From positions 1-64,000 of the forward strand of contig CACAZW010000006.1 of assembly GCA_902537055.1 (NCBI GenBank): 64,000 nucleotides of DNA, given 5' to 3'. Positions 57,471 to 64,000 of this stretch are shown piece by piece (positions within the stretch are counted from its first letter, which is position 1; every line of letters starts with the position of its first letter). A program made the position numbers and the translations under genes. The notes below the pieces were generated by a model. It ran no database searches. It was given only the letters and a program-made list of their open reading frames with translations, and was not told the DNA's origin. The DNA comes from an uncultured Pelagibacteraceae bacterium (GTDB lineage: Bacteria; Pseudomonadota; Alphaproteobacteria; Pelagibacterales; Pelagibacteraceae).

Positions 57471-58619
57471 ATGTTTTGGGCAGAGTTGATACTTATAGTT
57501 ATAATAATCATTTTATTATATTTTTTATTTAAAAAAAATATTAAGCCAGAAAACACAGCACCAGTTGTAAACAAGACTAATAAGGATGATTTAGGAAAAA
57601 GAGTAATTATTGAAGAATTAGAAGATCAATTCTTTGCTTTAGATAAATATAATTTAATCAAATATCTAAACAAAAGTGCAAAACAACGTTTTGGAGAAAA
57701 CCTAATTGATAAAAATATTTCAAGTGTAATTAGAGATACAAAATTATTAGAAGCGATTGAAGAGGCTATCAAAGATCAAACTACAAAAAATGTCAATGTA
57801 GAAATAAATTTACCATCTTATCAACTTTACAAAATCTATGTTATTCCTGGTCCGACCCATTTGTTTCCAGAAATAAACTCTGTCGTATTGTTTCTAAAAG
57901 ATTTTACAGAAATAACAAAAGCACAAAAACTAAAAACTGATTTTGTTGCAAATGTGAGTCATGAATTAAGAACACCTTTAGTTTCGATTAAAGGTTCATT
58001 AGAAACTATTCTTGGACCAGCTTCAAAAGACCAAGAGGCGCAAAAAAAATTTATGTCTATCATGTCTGATCAAGTATTAAGAATGGAAAACCTAATCAAT
58101 GATTTATTGATTTTAAGTAGAATAGAATTGGAAGAACATATCAAGCCTAATAAAATTGTGAGCTTAAATGATCTTTTTACAAATATTAAAAGTAACTTTG
58201 AATTAATTCTTAAAAAAAAGAAAATCAATTTACATATTGAACTTATGGAACCAACCTTAGTTTTTGGTGATAATGATAAATTGTTAACTGTATTTTCAAA
58301 TTTAATTGATAATTCAATTAAATATTCACAAGATGGAAAAAATATATACGTAAAAAGTCAAATCAGTGAAGGTAAATTAATTGATAAAAATATTGCCATT
58401 ATCATTAAAGATGAAGGTGTTGGAATACCTCACCAGCTAATTCCAAGAATAACTGAAAGATTTTTTAGAGTAGATACAGAAAAAAGTAAAAAGGTTGGTG
58501 GTACAGGTTTAGGTTTAGCTATAATGAAACATATTATATCTCAACACAGAGGTGACTATGAGATTCTCAGTAAAGTTAATGAAGGTACTGAAATTAAGAT
58601 ATATCTTCCAACAAAATAA
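57471..58619 (+). CDS. phoR: phosphate-regulon sensor histidine kinase PhoR
   Basis: This 382-residue kinase has one N-terminal membrane helix (about residues 4-20), a PAS-like domain (about 45-145), the phosphoacceptor motif VANVSHELRTPLVSIKGSLE (His near 167), and an HATPase domain with N box NLIDNSIKYS (about 280-289), DEGVGIP, FFRVD and GGTGLGLAI. The single helix and PAS are typical of PhoR, which senses phosphate through PstSCAB-PhoU and controls PhoB. phoB is not within the window; phoU begins at the very end. Confidence 0.92.
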   Translation: MFWAELILIVIIIILLYFLFKKNIKPENTAPVVNKTNKDDLGKRVIIEELEDQFFALDKYNLIKYLNKSAKQRFGENLIDKNISSVIRDTKLLEAIEEAIKDQTTKNVNVEINLPSYQLYKIYVIPGPTHLFPEINSVVLFLKDFTEITKAQKLKTDFVANVSHELRTPLVSIKGSLETILGPASKDQEAQKKFMSIMSDQVLRMENLINDLLILSRIELEEHIKPNKIVSLNDLFTNIKSNFELILKKKKINLHIELMEPTLVFGDNDKLLTVFSNLIDNSIKYSQDGKNIYVKSQISEGKLIDKNIAIIIKDEGVGIPHQLIPRITERFFRVDTEKSKKVGGTGLGLAIMKHIISQHRGDYEILSKVNEGTEIKIYLPTK

Positions 58620-58653
58620 TTAATTTAAAAAATTGTTTAAAATTAACTCTTAT

Positions 58654-58683
58654 TCAACCAAGATTTAACAAATCTTTTGTTGA
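58654..58683. repeat. overlapping inverted repeats upstream of the unknown exported protein
   Basis: AACAAA-TCT-TTTGTT (58667-58681) is a perfect inverted repeat, nested in an overlapping AGATT-TAACA-AATCT (58661-58675) and flanked by TCAAC (58654-58658) and GTTGA (58679-58683). It lies about 30 bases before the 58714 gene. No T run follows, so it is not an obvious terminator of phoR. It may be an operator or a small leader hairpin. Confidence 0.35.
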
Positions 58684-58713
58684 TTCGTATCTTAGTTTAT
58701 TTAAAATTAATTT

Positions 58714-59322
58714 ATGATTAAGATATTACATAGTATTTTAATTATTATTTTTTTTTTAATGTCGATCATTACTAAAAGTAATGCATCAGATATTTCTACA
58801 ATTTTAAGAAACCAGCAATTAACTGTTTTTGATATTGGTATCTTTAGATTACAGGAAGACTTAAAAAGTTCATATCCTGAAATAAAAAAACATAAAGATG
58901 TACCGTATGAAGATATATATATAGATGTTCTCAGTTCCTATTGGAGAAATACAGTAGATTTAATTGTTTCAATTCCAGTAAATGAAAATTTAAAAAAAGA
59001 GAACTACATGTCAGATTCATTGAGATGTCGAAACATATTTAATTCTGTTAGAGATCATTTACTGAGAAATGAAAATATGAGTAATTATAGGTTTACTATG
59101 GCGACAAGCTATTTAACATCTATTTTTTCTACTCCTACTAGTTGGCCAAAATGGCGTTATGACCAAAGTATTCTTGAGGAATTAGTTAATTTGGTAAAAC
59201 TGGAAGTTGTCTTAAGACCAACCCCAGATCTTGCTTTTAAGGATAACGTAAATCCAGTTTCATGCAAAGGTGGTCTAGAAACTGAAAATAGTGAGATTAT
59301 TGTCTCAATGAAATACAACTAA
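58714..59322 (+). CDS. exported protein of unknown function in the pho cluster
   Basis: This 202-residue protein has a clear signal peptide: IKILHSILIIIFFLMSII then a probable cleavage after SNA near residue 25. The mature part is largely helical by eye, with DLKSSYPEIKKHKDVPYEDI, a central DSLRCRNIFNSVRDHLL and TPTSWPKWRYDQSILEEL, and two cysteines (SLRCRN and PVSCKGG) that could form a disulfide in the periplasm. No family is recognised and no catalytic motif is seen. Its place between phoR and pstS suggests phosphate-related expression, but it has its own 94-base upstream spacer. Confidence 0.8.
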   Translation: MIKILHSILIIIFFLMSIITKSNASDISTILRNQQLTVFDIGIFRLQEDLKSSYPEIKKHKDVPYEDIYIDVLSSYWRNTVDLIVSIPVNENLKKENYMSDSLRCRNIFNSVRDHLLRNENMSNYRFTMATSYLTSIFSTPTSWPKWRYDQSILEELVNLVKLEVVLRPTPDLAFKDNVNPVSCKGGLETENSEIIVSMKYN

Positions 59323-59343
59323 AAAGTTAGGTTTTTAACAAAA

Positions 59344-59361
59344 CTGTAATAATTCTGTAAT
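59344..59361 (+). promoter_or_regulatory. PHO box upstream of pstS
   Basis: CTGTAATaattCTGTAAT is a perfect direct repeat of seven bases spaced by four, the geometry and near-consensus (CTGTCAT/CTGTAAC-type) of PhoB sites. A third, weaker half-site TTTTAAC lies one 11-base period upstream (59333-59339). TAAATT or TTATAC about 15-20 bases downstream could be the -10. It is 70 bases before the pstS ATG. Confidence 0.85.
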
Positions 59362-59431
59362 ATTAAAGATTCAATAAATTTATACGAGTTAGGCATCTTT
59401 TAATTAATAAATAACGAAAGGATAGAAGATA

Positions 59432-60463
59432 ATGAAAAAACTAACTATAGCGATTGCTTCTTTAGTTGCTCTATCAATAGCAACTGTTGCTCAAGCAAGA
59501 GATCAAATTAAGATAGTTGGTTCGTCTACAGTATTCCCTTACGCGACTGTTGTTGCTGAAAGATTTGGTGGTTCAGGATTCAAAACTCCTGTAATCGAGT
59601 CGACTGGTACTGGTGGAGGAGCTAAACTATTCTGTGCTGGTGTTGGTGAGCAACATCCAGATATTACAAATGCATCAAGAGCTATGAAAGACAAAGAGAA
59701 AGCCCTATGTAAGAAAAATGGTGTAAATGATATTGTTGAGATCGTAATTGGTAACGATGGTATTACATTAGCTTACAGCAAAGATGCAAAACCAGTAAAC
59801 TTTACTAAAGAACAATTATATTTAGCATTAGCTGCTCATACAGTAGTTGATGGTAAGTTAGTTCCAAATATTTATAAAACTTGGGACCAAATTGACCCTA
59901 GCTTACCAAAACAAAAAATTTCAGTAATGATCCCACCAGGAACATCAGGAACTAGAGATGCTTGGAATTCTTTAGTAATGAAAAAAGGCATGACTAAAGA
60001 AGCTAAAGCTCTTTATAAAGCAGGTTTTGAAGCTGGAAATAAAAAATACAAAAAACCACAAAAACTTTACAGAGAAGATGGAGCTGCTATTGAAGTAGGA
60101 GAAAACGATAGTTTAATAATCCAAAAGTTAACTCAAGATAAAGATATGTTTGGTTTCTTTGGTTTCAGCTATTTCTTAGCTGCTAAAGATAAATTACAAG
60201 CTGCTAGCATTGATGGTGGACAACCATCATTAGCGTCTATTCAAGATTATAGTTATGCTGTTGCTAGACCTTTATTCTTCTATGTGAAAAAAGCTCACGT
60301 TGGAGTAATTCCAGGATTACATGAGTTTGTGAAAGAATTCACAACTAAGAAAGCTATTGGAAAAGGTGGTTACTTAGCAGATATTGGTTTAGTTCCATTA
60401 GACTCTAAGTTGTATAAAACAACTAGAACTAATGCTACGAAGCTAGTTGCTATGGGTAATTAA
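59432..60463 (+). CDS. pstS: phosphate ABC transporter substrate-binding protein PstS
   Basis: This 343-residue protein has a signal peptide (about residues 1-22, ATVAQARD) and the PstS fold: IKIVGSSTVFPYATVVAERFG (residues 25-45), ESTGTGGGAKLFCAG (about 54-68), DITNASRAMKDKE, GNDGITLAYSKDA, and MIPPGTSGTRDAWNSL (about 169-184) that holds phosphate. It feeds PstCAB. The ribosome site AAAGGA precedes the ATG, and codon use and GC are those of a highly expressed gene. An intrinsic terminator follows. Confidence 0.96.
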   Translation: MKKLTIAIASLVALSIATVAQARDQIKIVGSSTVFPYATVVAERFGGSGFKTPVIESTGTGGGAKLFCAGVGEQHPDITNASRAMKDKEKALCKKNGVNDIVEIVIGNDGITLAYSKDAKPVNFTKEQLYLALAAHTVVDGKLVPNIYKTWDQIDPSLPKQKISVMIPPGTSGTRDAWNSLVMKKGMTKEAKALYKAGFEAGNKKYKKPQKLYREDGAAIEVGENDSLIIQKLTQDKDMFGFFGFSYFLAAKDKLQAASIDGGQPSLASIQDYSYAVARPLFFYVKKAHVGVIPGLHEFVKEFTTKKAIGKGGYLADIGLVPLDSKLYKTTRTNATKLVAMGN

Positions 60464-60490
60464 TTATTACTCTGTTAACAAATAATTAAA

Positions 60491-60519
60491 AAGGGGGTCT
60501 TTTTAGACCCCTTTTTTTT
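60491..60519 (+). terminator. intrinsic terminator between pstS and pstC
   Basis: GGGGTCT (60494-60500) pairs with AGACCCC (60505-60511) around TTTT, with A-T extension, and is followed by eight T residues (60512-60519). It lies 30 bases after the pstS stop and 35 bases before the pstC TTG, mirroring the aapJ/aapQ arrangement. It should lower permease expression relative to PstS. Confidence 0.92.
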
Positions 60520-60554
60520 GAAATAAGAGTAAAGTCCTCAATAAAGGAGATTCT

Positions 60555-61940
60555 TTGAACTTAATATTGTTTATATTTATTGTTCTTCTGGGTTTCACAA
60601 GTTATTATTTTGGACGTAGAAAAGCATATACAATTCAATCTACAAATAAAAGATTAACTGCATTACCACAATTTTATGGTTATTATCTTGCGATTTGGTG
60701 TGCAATACCAGCTTTTATAATTTTTTCTTTATGGGCAATTTTTGAGCCCACAATTGTAAAACTATTAATCTTAAGTGATTATTCAAATCAAGGTTATCTT
60801 GATGATGAATTAAATTTAATTTACGAAAAAACAAAAGCATTGTCTCGAGGACAATTTACCGGAGAAATTACACCTTTTATTGAGGCTTCAGCTGAAAAAT
60901 ATTTAAGTCTTCGATCAATAGCTCAAAGTTCAAAAGCTGTTATAGTATTATCTATAATTATTGCCTCTGTTGCTTACGCTTATAAAAAAATTTCATCTAA
61001 TTCTAGAACAAGAGAACCAGTTGAAAAATTTTTGAAAGCAGTTTTATTTACAGCTTCTTTAGCTGCAATATTAACTACTGTTGGAATAGTATTTTCACTT
61101 ATATTTCAAACTATAGATTTTTTTAAAGTAATTCCATTATTTGATTTTGTCTTTGGAACTCATTGGTATCCTGCAAAAGCTTTTGTTAGAGATTCTTCAG
61201 AGGCTTTAGATCCGACAATGTATTCCGATACTTTTGGAGCAGTCCCTATTTTTGCTGGTACTTTTTTTATTGCTTTCATAGCCATGTGTGTTGCTATTCC
61301 TATTGGACTAATGAGTGGAATTTATTTGGCTGAGTATGCATCAGTTAAAGTTAGACAATACGCAAAACCTTTAATTGAAATTTTAGCTGGTATACCAACA
61401 GTTGTTTATGGATTTTTTGCTGCTCTAACAGTTGGACCTTTTTTAAAGGAAATAGGTAATAGCATGGGTTTAGACGTTTCAGCTGAAAGTGCTTTAGCGG
61501 CAGGCGGAGTAATGGGCATTATGATTATACCATTCATTTCAAGTTTAAGTGACGATGTGATTACAAGTGTACCTCAAAGTTTAAGAGATGGAAGTTACGC
61601 TATGGGAGCAACTAAATCAGAAACGATAAAAAAAGTTATTTTTCCTGCAGCATTACCAGGTATTGTTGGTTCTATTTTATTAGGTGTTTCAAGAGCTATT
61701 GGAGAAACAATGATAGTTGTTATGGCCTCTGGTTTAGCTGCTAATTTAACTTTAAATCCATTAGAATCTACTTCAACAATTACAGCGCAAATTGTTGTAA
61801 TATTAATTGGAGATCAAGCTTTTGGCGACCCAAAAACGCAAGCTGCATTTGCTTTAGGTATGTCATTATTTTTAGTAACGCTCTGTTTGAATATTGTGGC
61901 CTTAAGAGTAGTTAAAAAATATAGAGAAAAATATGAATAA
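60555..61940 (+). CDS. pstC: phosphate ABC transporter permease PstC
   Basis: This 461-residue permease begins with TTG preceded by AAGGAGA (60544-60550). The long N-terminal half has helices at about 1-15, 40-62, 120-140 and 160-190 before the core, which has GTFFIAFIAMCVAIPIGLMSGI (about 235-256), EILAGIPTVVYGFFAALTVGP (about 275-295) and the EAA-type loop SLRDGSYAMGATKSETIKKV. It matches the long alphaproteobacterial PstC rather than the 319-residue E. coli form. It overlaps pstA by eight bases. Confidence 0.94.
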   Translation: MNLILFIFIVLLGFTSYYFGRRKAYTIQSTNKRLTALPQFYGYYLAIWCAIPAFIIFSLWAIFEPTIVKLLILSDYSNQGYLDDELNLIYEKTKALSRGQFTGEITPFIEASAEKYLSLRSIAQSSKAVIVLSIIIASVAYAYKKISSNSRTREPVEKFLKAVLFTASLAAILTTVGIVFSLIFQTIDFFKVIPLFDFVFGTHWYPAKAFVRDSSEALDPTMYSDTFGAVPIFAGTFFIAFIAMCVAIPIGLMSGIYLAEYASVKVRQYAKPLIEILAGIPTVVYGFFAALTVGPFLKEIGNSMGLDVSAESALAAGGVMGIMIIPFISSLSDDVITSVPQSLRDGSYAMGATKSETIKKVIFPAALPGIVGSILLGVSRAIGETMIVVMASGLAANLTLNPLESTSTITAQIVVILIGDQAFGDPKTQAAFALGMSLFLVTLCLNIVALRVVKKYREKYE

Positions 61941-63201
61941 AAATAAAGAACAATTATTAAATAAAAGATATAAAGCTGAAAAGAGATTTCGATTATACGG
62001 TCAAGGTGCAATTTTTATGGCATTTTTATTTTTAATAATCTTTATTTTTAAAATTTTTTCGACAGGCTATTCAGCCTTTCAAAAAACTTGGCTTATTGTT
62101 CCAGTTACTTTTGATGCTGAATTAATGATGTTAGAGCAAAATCCTTCTAAACAAGATTTAAAAGATGCTGATTATTACGATATAGCTTTAAAATCAATGG
62201 CTGATTTGGATCCAAATGCTAATGAGGATCAAGAAAATGAGCTGAAGAGAATGGTCTCTTACTTTTTCGAAAGAGAGATTAAAAGGGAACTTTTAAACGA
62301 CCCCTCATTAATTGGAAAAACTAAAGATGTTTATTTAACTGCCTCAGATGATTTAGATCAAGTATTTAAAGGCAATTATCCAAGAGATTTACCTGAAGAT
62401 CAAAGAAGGGTTACGGATTATCAATTAAAGATTTTTGATCAACTTGTAGAACTAGGAAAAGTTGAAAGTAAATTCAATTTAAGTTTTTTTACATATCCTG
62501 ATTCAAGAGAAGCTGAATTAGCTGGTATAGCAAGCTCATTTATGGGATCAATTTTTTCTATACTTGTTTGTTTAATGATAGCTTTTCCTGTAGCAGTTCT
62601 AGCGGCAATTTATTTAGAGGAATTTGCTCCTAAAAACAGATTCACTGATTTTATTGAGGTAAATATAAATAATTTAGCAGCAGTACCTTCAATTGTTTTT
62701 GGTCTTTTGGGACTGGGTATTTTACTGGCTGTATTTCAATTACCTAGGTCAACACCTCTAGTCGGTGGAATAACTTTATCGTTGATGACTTTACCAACAA
62801 TTATTATTGCTTGTAGAGCATCTTTAAAAGCAGTTCCTCCAAGTATAAGAGAGGCAGCACTTGCAATGGGTGCTAGTAAAATGCAAACTACAATGCATCA
62901 TACAGTTCCGTTATCTATGCCAGGGACTTTATCCGGTACAATAATTGGTTTGGCCCAAGCTTTAGGTGAAACCGCACCTTTGATATTGATTGGCATGGTG
63001 GCTTTTGTAAATACAATACCAGGATCTCCTTTAGATCCAGCTGCAAGTTTGCCAGTGCAAATTTATATTTGGGCAGAGAGCGCTGAAAGAGGTTTTGTCG
63101 AGAAAGTTTCTGCCTGTATTATGGTTCTATTAGGATTTTTAATTATAATGAACTTATTTGCACAAATAATTAGACATAAATTTGAAAAAAAATGGAGTTA
63201 A
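61933..63201 (+). CDS. pstA: phosphate ABC transporter permease PstA
   Basis: This 422-residue permease has one N-terminal helix (about 24-45), a long loop domain (about 50-205) rich in charged residues, and a C-terminal permease core with [40 protein letters not shown] (about 237-256) and the EAA-type loop [21 protein letters not shown]. The extra extracytoplasmic domain matches the DUF3333-bearing long PstA of alphaproteobacteria. It ends one base before the likely pstB start. Confidence 0.94.
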   Translation: MNKNKEQLLNKRYKAEKRFRLYGQGAIFMAFLFLIIFIFKIFSTGYSAFQKTWLIVPVTFDAELMMLEQNPSKQDLKDADYYDIALKSMADLDPNANEDQENELKRMVSYFFEREIKRELLNDPSLIGKTKDVYLTASDDLDQVFKGNYPRDLPEDQRRVTDYQLKIFDQLVELGKVESKFNLSFFTYPDSREAELAGIASSFMGSIFSILVCLMIAFPVAVLAAIYLEEFAPKNRFTDFIEVNINNLAAVPSIVFGLLGLGILLAVFQLPRSTPLVGGITLSLMTLPTIIIACRASLKAVPPSIREAALAMGASKMQTTMHHTVPLSMPGTLSGTIIGLAQALGETAPLILIGMVAFVNTIPGSPLDPAASLPVQIYIWAESAERGFVEKVSACIMVLLGFLIIMNLFAQIIRHKFEKKWS

Positions 63202-63202
63202 G

Positions 63203-63958
63203 ATGATAAAGATAAATTCAAAAAATGTAGATGTTTACTATGGAAAAAAACAAGCTCTATTCAATATAAATTTAGATATTGAAGAAAATCAAGTTACAGC
63301 ACTGATTGGGCCTTCAGGTTGTGGTAAATCTACTTTTTTAAGATGTCTAAACCGAATGAATGACGTAATTGATATATGTAGAGTAAAAGGGCAAATTATA
63401 ATTAATGATTTTGATATCAATGATAAAAGTTGTGATGTTGTTAGATTAAGAGAAAAAATTGGTATGGTTTTTCAAAAACCAAATCCTTTTCCTAAAACTA
63501 TTTATGAAAATATTTCTTATGGTCCAACAATTCATGGTATGGCTCAATCAAAGAATGAAATGGATGAAATAGTTGAAACTAGCTTAAAAAAGGCAGCATT
63601 ATGGGAAGAGGTGAAAGATAGACTTCATGAACCAGGTACTGGTTTGTCTGGTGGACAACAACAAAGATTATGTATAGCAAGGGCAATTTCAGTTAAACCT
63701 GAAGTTATTCTAATGGACGAGCCTTGTTCTGCTTTAGATCCTATTGCTACAGCTCAAATAGAAGAACTAATTGATGAGTTAAAAAAAGACCATACTATTA
63801 TAATAGTCACTCACTCAATGGCACAAGCTGCAAGAGTTTCTCAAAATACAGGTTTTTTTCACCTTGGAGAATTGATAGAACATGGTTCTACTGATAAAAT
63901 ATTTAAGAATCCAGAAAACAAAAAAACTCAGGATTATATCACAGGGAGGTTTGGATAA
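63203..63958 (+). CDS. pstB: phosphate ABC transporter ATPase PstB
   Basis: From ATG at 63203 this ATPase has 251 residues, beginning [20 protein letters not shown] as PstB proteins do. Walker [10 protein letters not shown] (about residues 36-44), [26 protein letters not shown], signature [14 protein letters not shown] and Walker [14 protein letters not shown] are intact. A longer frame starts at TTG 63182, but that would add seven residues overlapping pstA and lacks a ribosome site, whereas GGAG at 63194-63197 suits the ATG. The stop overlaps phoU. Confidence 0.95.
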   Translation: MIKINSKNVDVYYGKKQALFNINLDIEENQVTALIGPSGCGKSTFLRCLNRMNDVIDICRVKGQIIINDFDINDKSCDVVRLREKIGMVFQKPNPFPKTIYENISYGPTIHGMAQSKNEMDEIVETSLKKAALWEEVKDRLHEPGTGLSGGQQQRLCIARAISVKPEVILMDEPCSALDPIATAQIEELIDELKKDHTIIIVTHSMAQAARVSQNTGFFHLGELIEHGSTDKIFKNPENKKTQDYITGRFG

Positions 63959-64000
63959 TGACCGAAGCACCACATACAGTAAAGTCTTACGAAGAAGAAC
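63958..64000 (+). CDS. phoU: phosphate uptake regulator PhoU (partial, 5' end)
   Basis: The ATG overlaps the pstB stop (TAATG), and the first 14 residues read TEAPHTVKSYEEE after the initiator Met. This resembles PhoU N termini (HTVKSFDEEL type). PhoU links Pst transport to PhoR signalling. The reading frame runs off the window end, so the call rests mainly on position after pstB. Confidence 0.8.
   Translation, partial: MTEAPHTVKSYEEE

Overview
The window looks like a chromosome segment of a SAR11-clade alphaproteobacterium (Pelagibacterales). It is AT-rich, with genes packed head to tail: many neighbours overlap by 1-20 bases (ATGA and TAATG junctions), several starts are TTG or GTG, and spacers are very short. 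Gene order follows alphaproteobacterial blocks such as rpsB-tsf-(pyrH site)-frr-uppS-cdsA-dxr-bamA-skp-lpxD-fabZ-lpxA-lpxI-lpxB, ntrYX-trkA and aapJQMP. No insertion sequences, prophage genes, rRNA or CRISPR arrays were seen. The assignment to SAR11 rests on gene content and style, not on a computed phylogeny.

Layout. 1-8630 (+): end of coaX, then RNase J, a DUF1467 protein, short-form proS, lolC/E, lolD and dnaE. 8631-20363 (+): rpsB with a structured leader, tsf, frr, then a cell-envelope block for undecaprenyl-PP, CDP-DAG, MEP-pathway isoprenoids, BamA/Skp outer-membrane assembly and lipid A (lpxD, fabZ, lpxA, lpxI, lpxB). 20346-27748 (-): ppiD-like, trpE-trpG-trpD-trpC, lexA with its own SOS box, and gltX. 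27806-34255 (+): tpiA, secG, pyrG, kdsA, eno, ftsB, lipA, ratA/coq10-like. 34263-36315 (-): pncC, pgpA, ispDF. 36353-46932 (+): ntrY, ntrX, trkA, trkH, tRNA-Arg and the general amino-acid ABC transporter aapJQMP. 47077-54174: a lone XRE regulator, tRNA-Asn and tRNA-Cys (-), then valS, ilvD, a GDP-mannose enzyme and an EamA transporter. 54341-55519 (-): a small Lys-rich protein and a lipid kinase. 55619-64000 (+): a phosphate-starvation island of plcP-like phosphoesterase, agt-like glycosyltransferase, phoR, an unknown exported protein, pstS, pstC, pstA, pstB and the start of phoU.

The most interesting region is 54.6-64 kb. High-affinity phosphate uptake (pstSCAB-phoU) and its sensor kinase sit beside the gene pair known elsewhere to replace membrane phospholipids with glycolipids when phosphate is scarce. 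Two 18-bp direct-repeat elements with PHO-box geometry (7-4-7) support a shared regulon. One lies before pstS. The other lies between the divergent lipid kinase and plcP, and its orientation and spacing fit the kinase better than plcP. A 202-residue exported protein of unknown function is embedded in the cluster. Other signals worth checking are a pseudoknot-like or switching leader before rpsB, a 120-base patch of about 55% GC inside ilvD, intrinsic terminators placed between binding-protein and permease genes in both ABC transporter operons, and an NtrX without the sigma-54 contact loop.

The longest stretch without a protein gene is 47449-47778, which holds two tRNA genes and the valS upstream region. 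All other spacers are under 250 bases.
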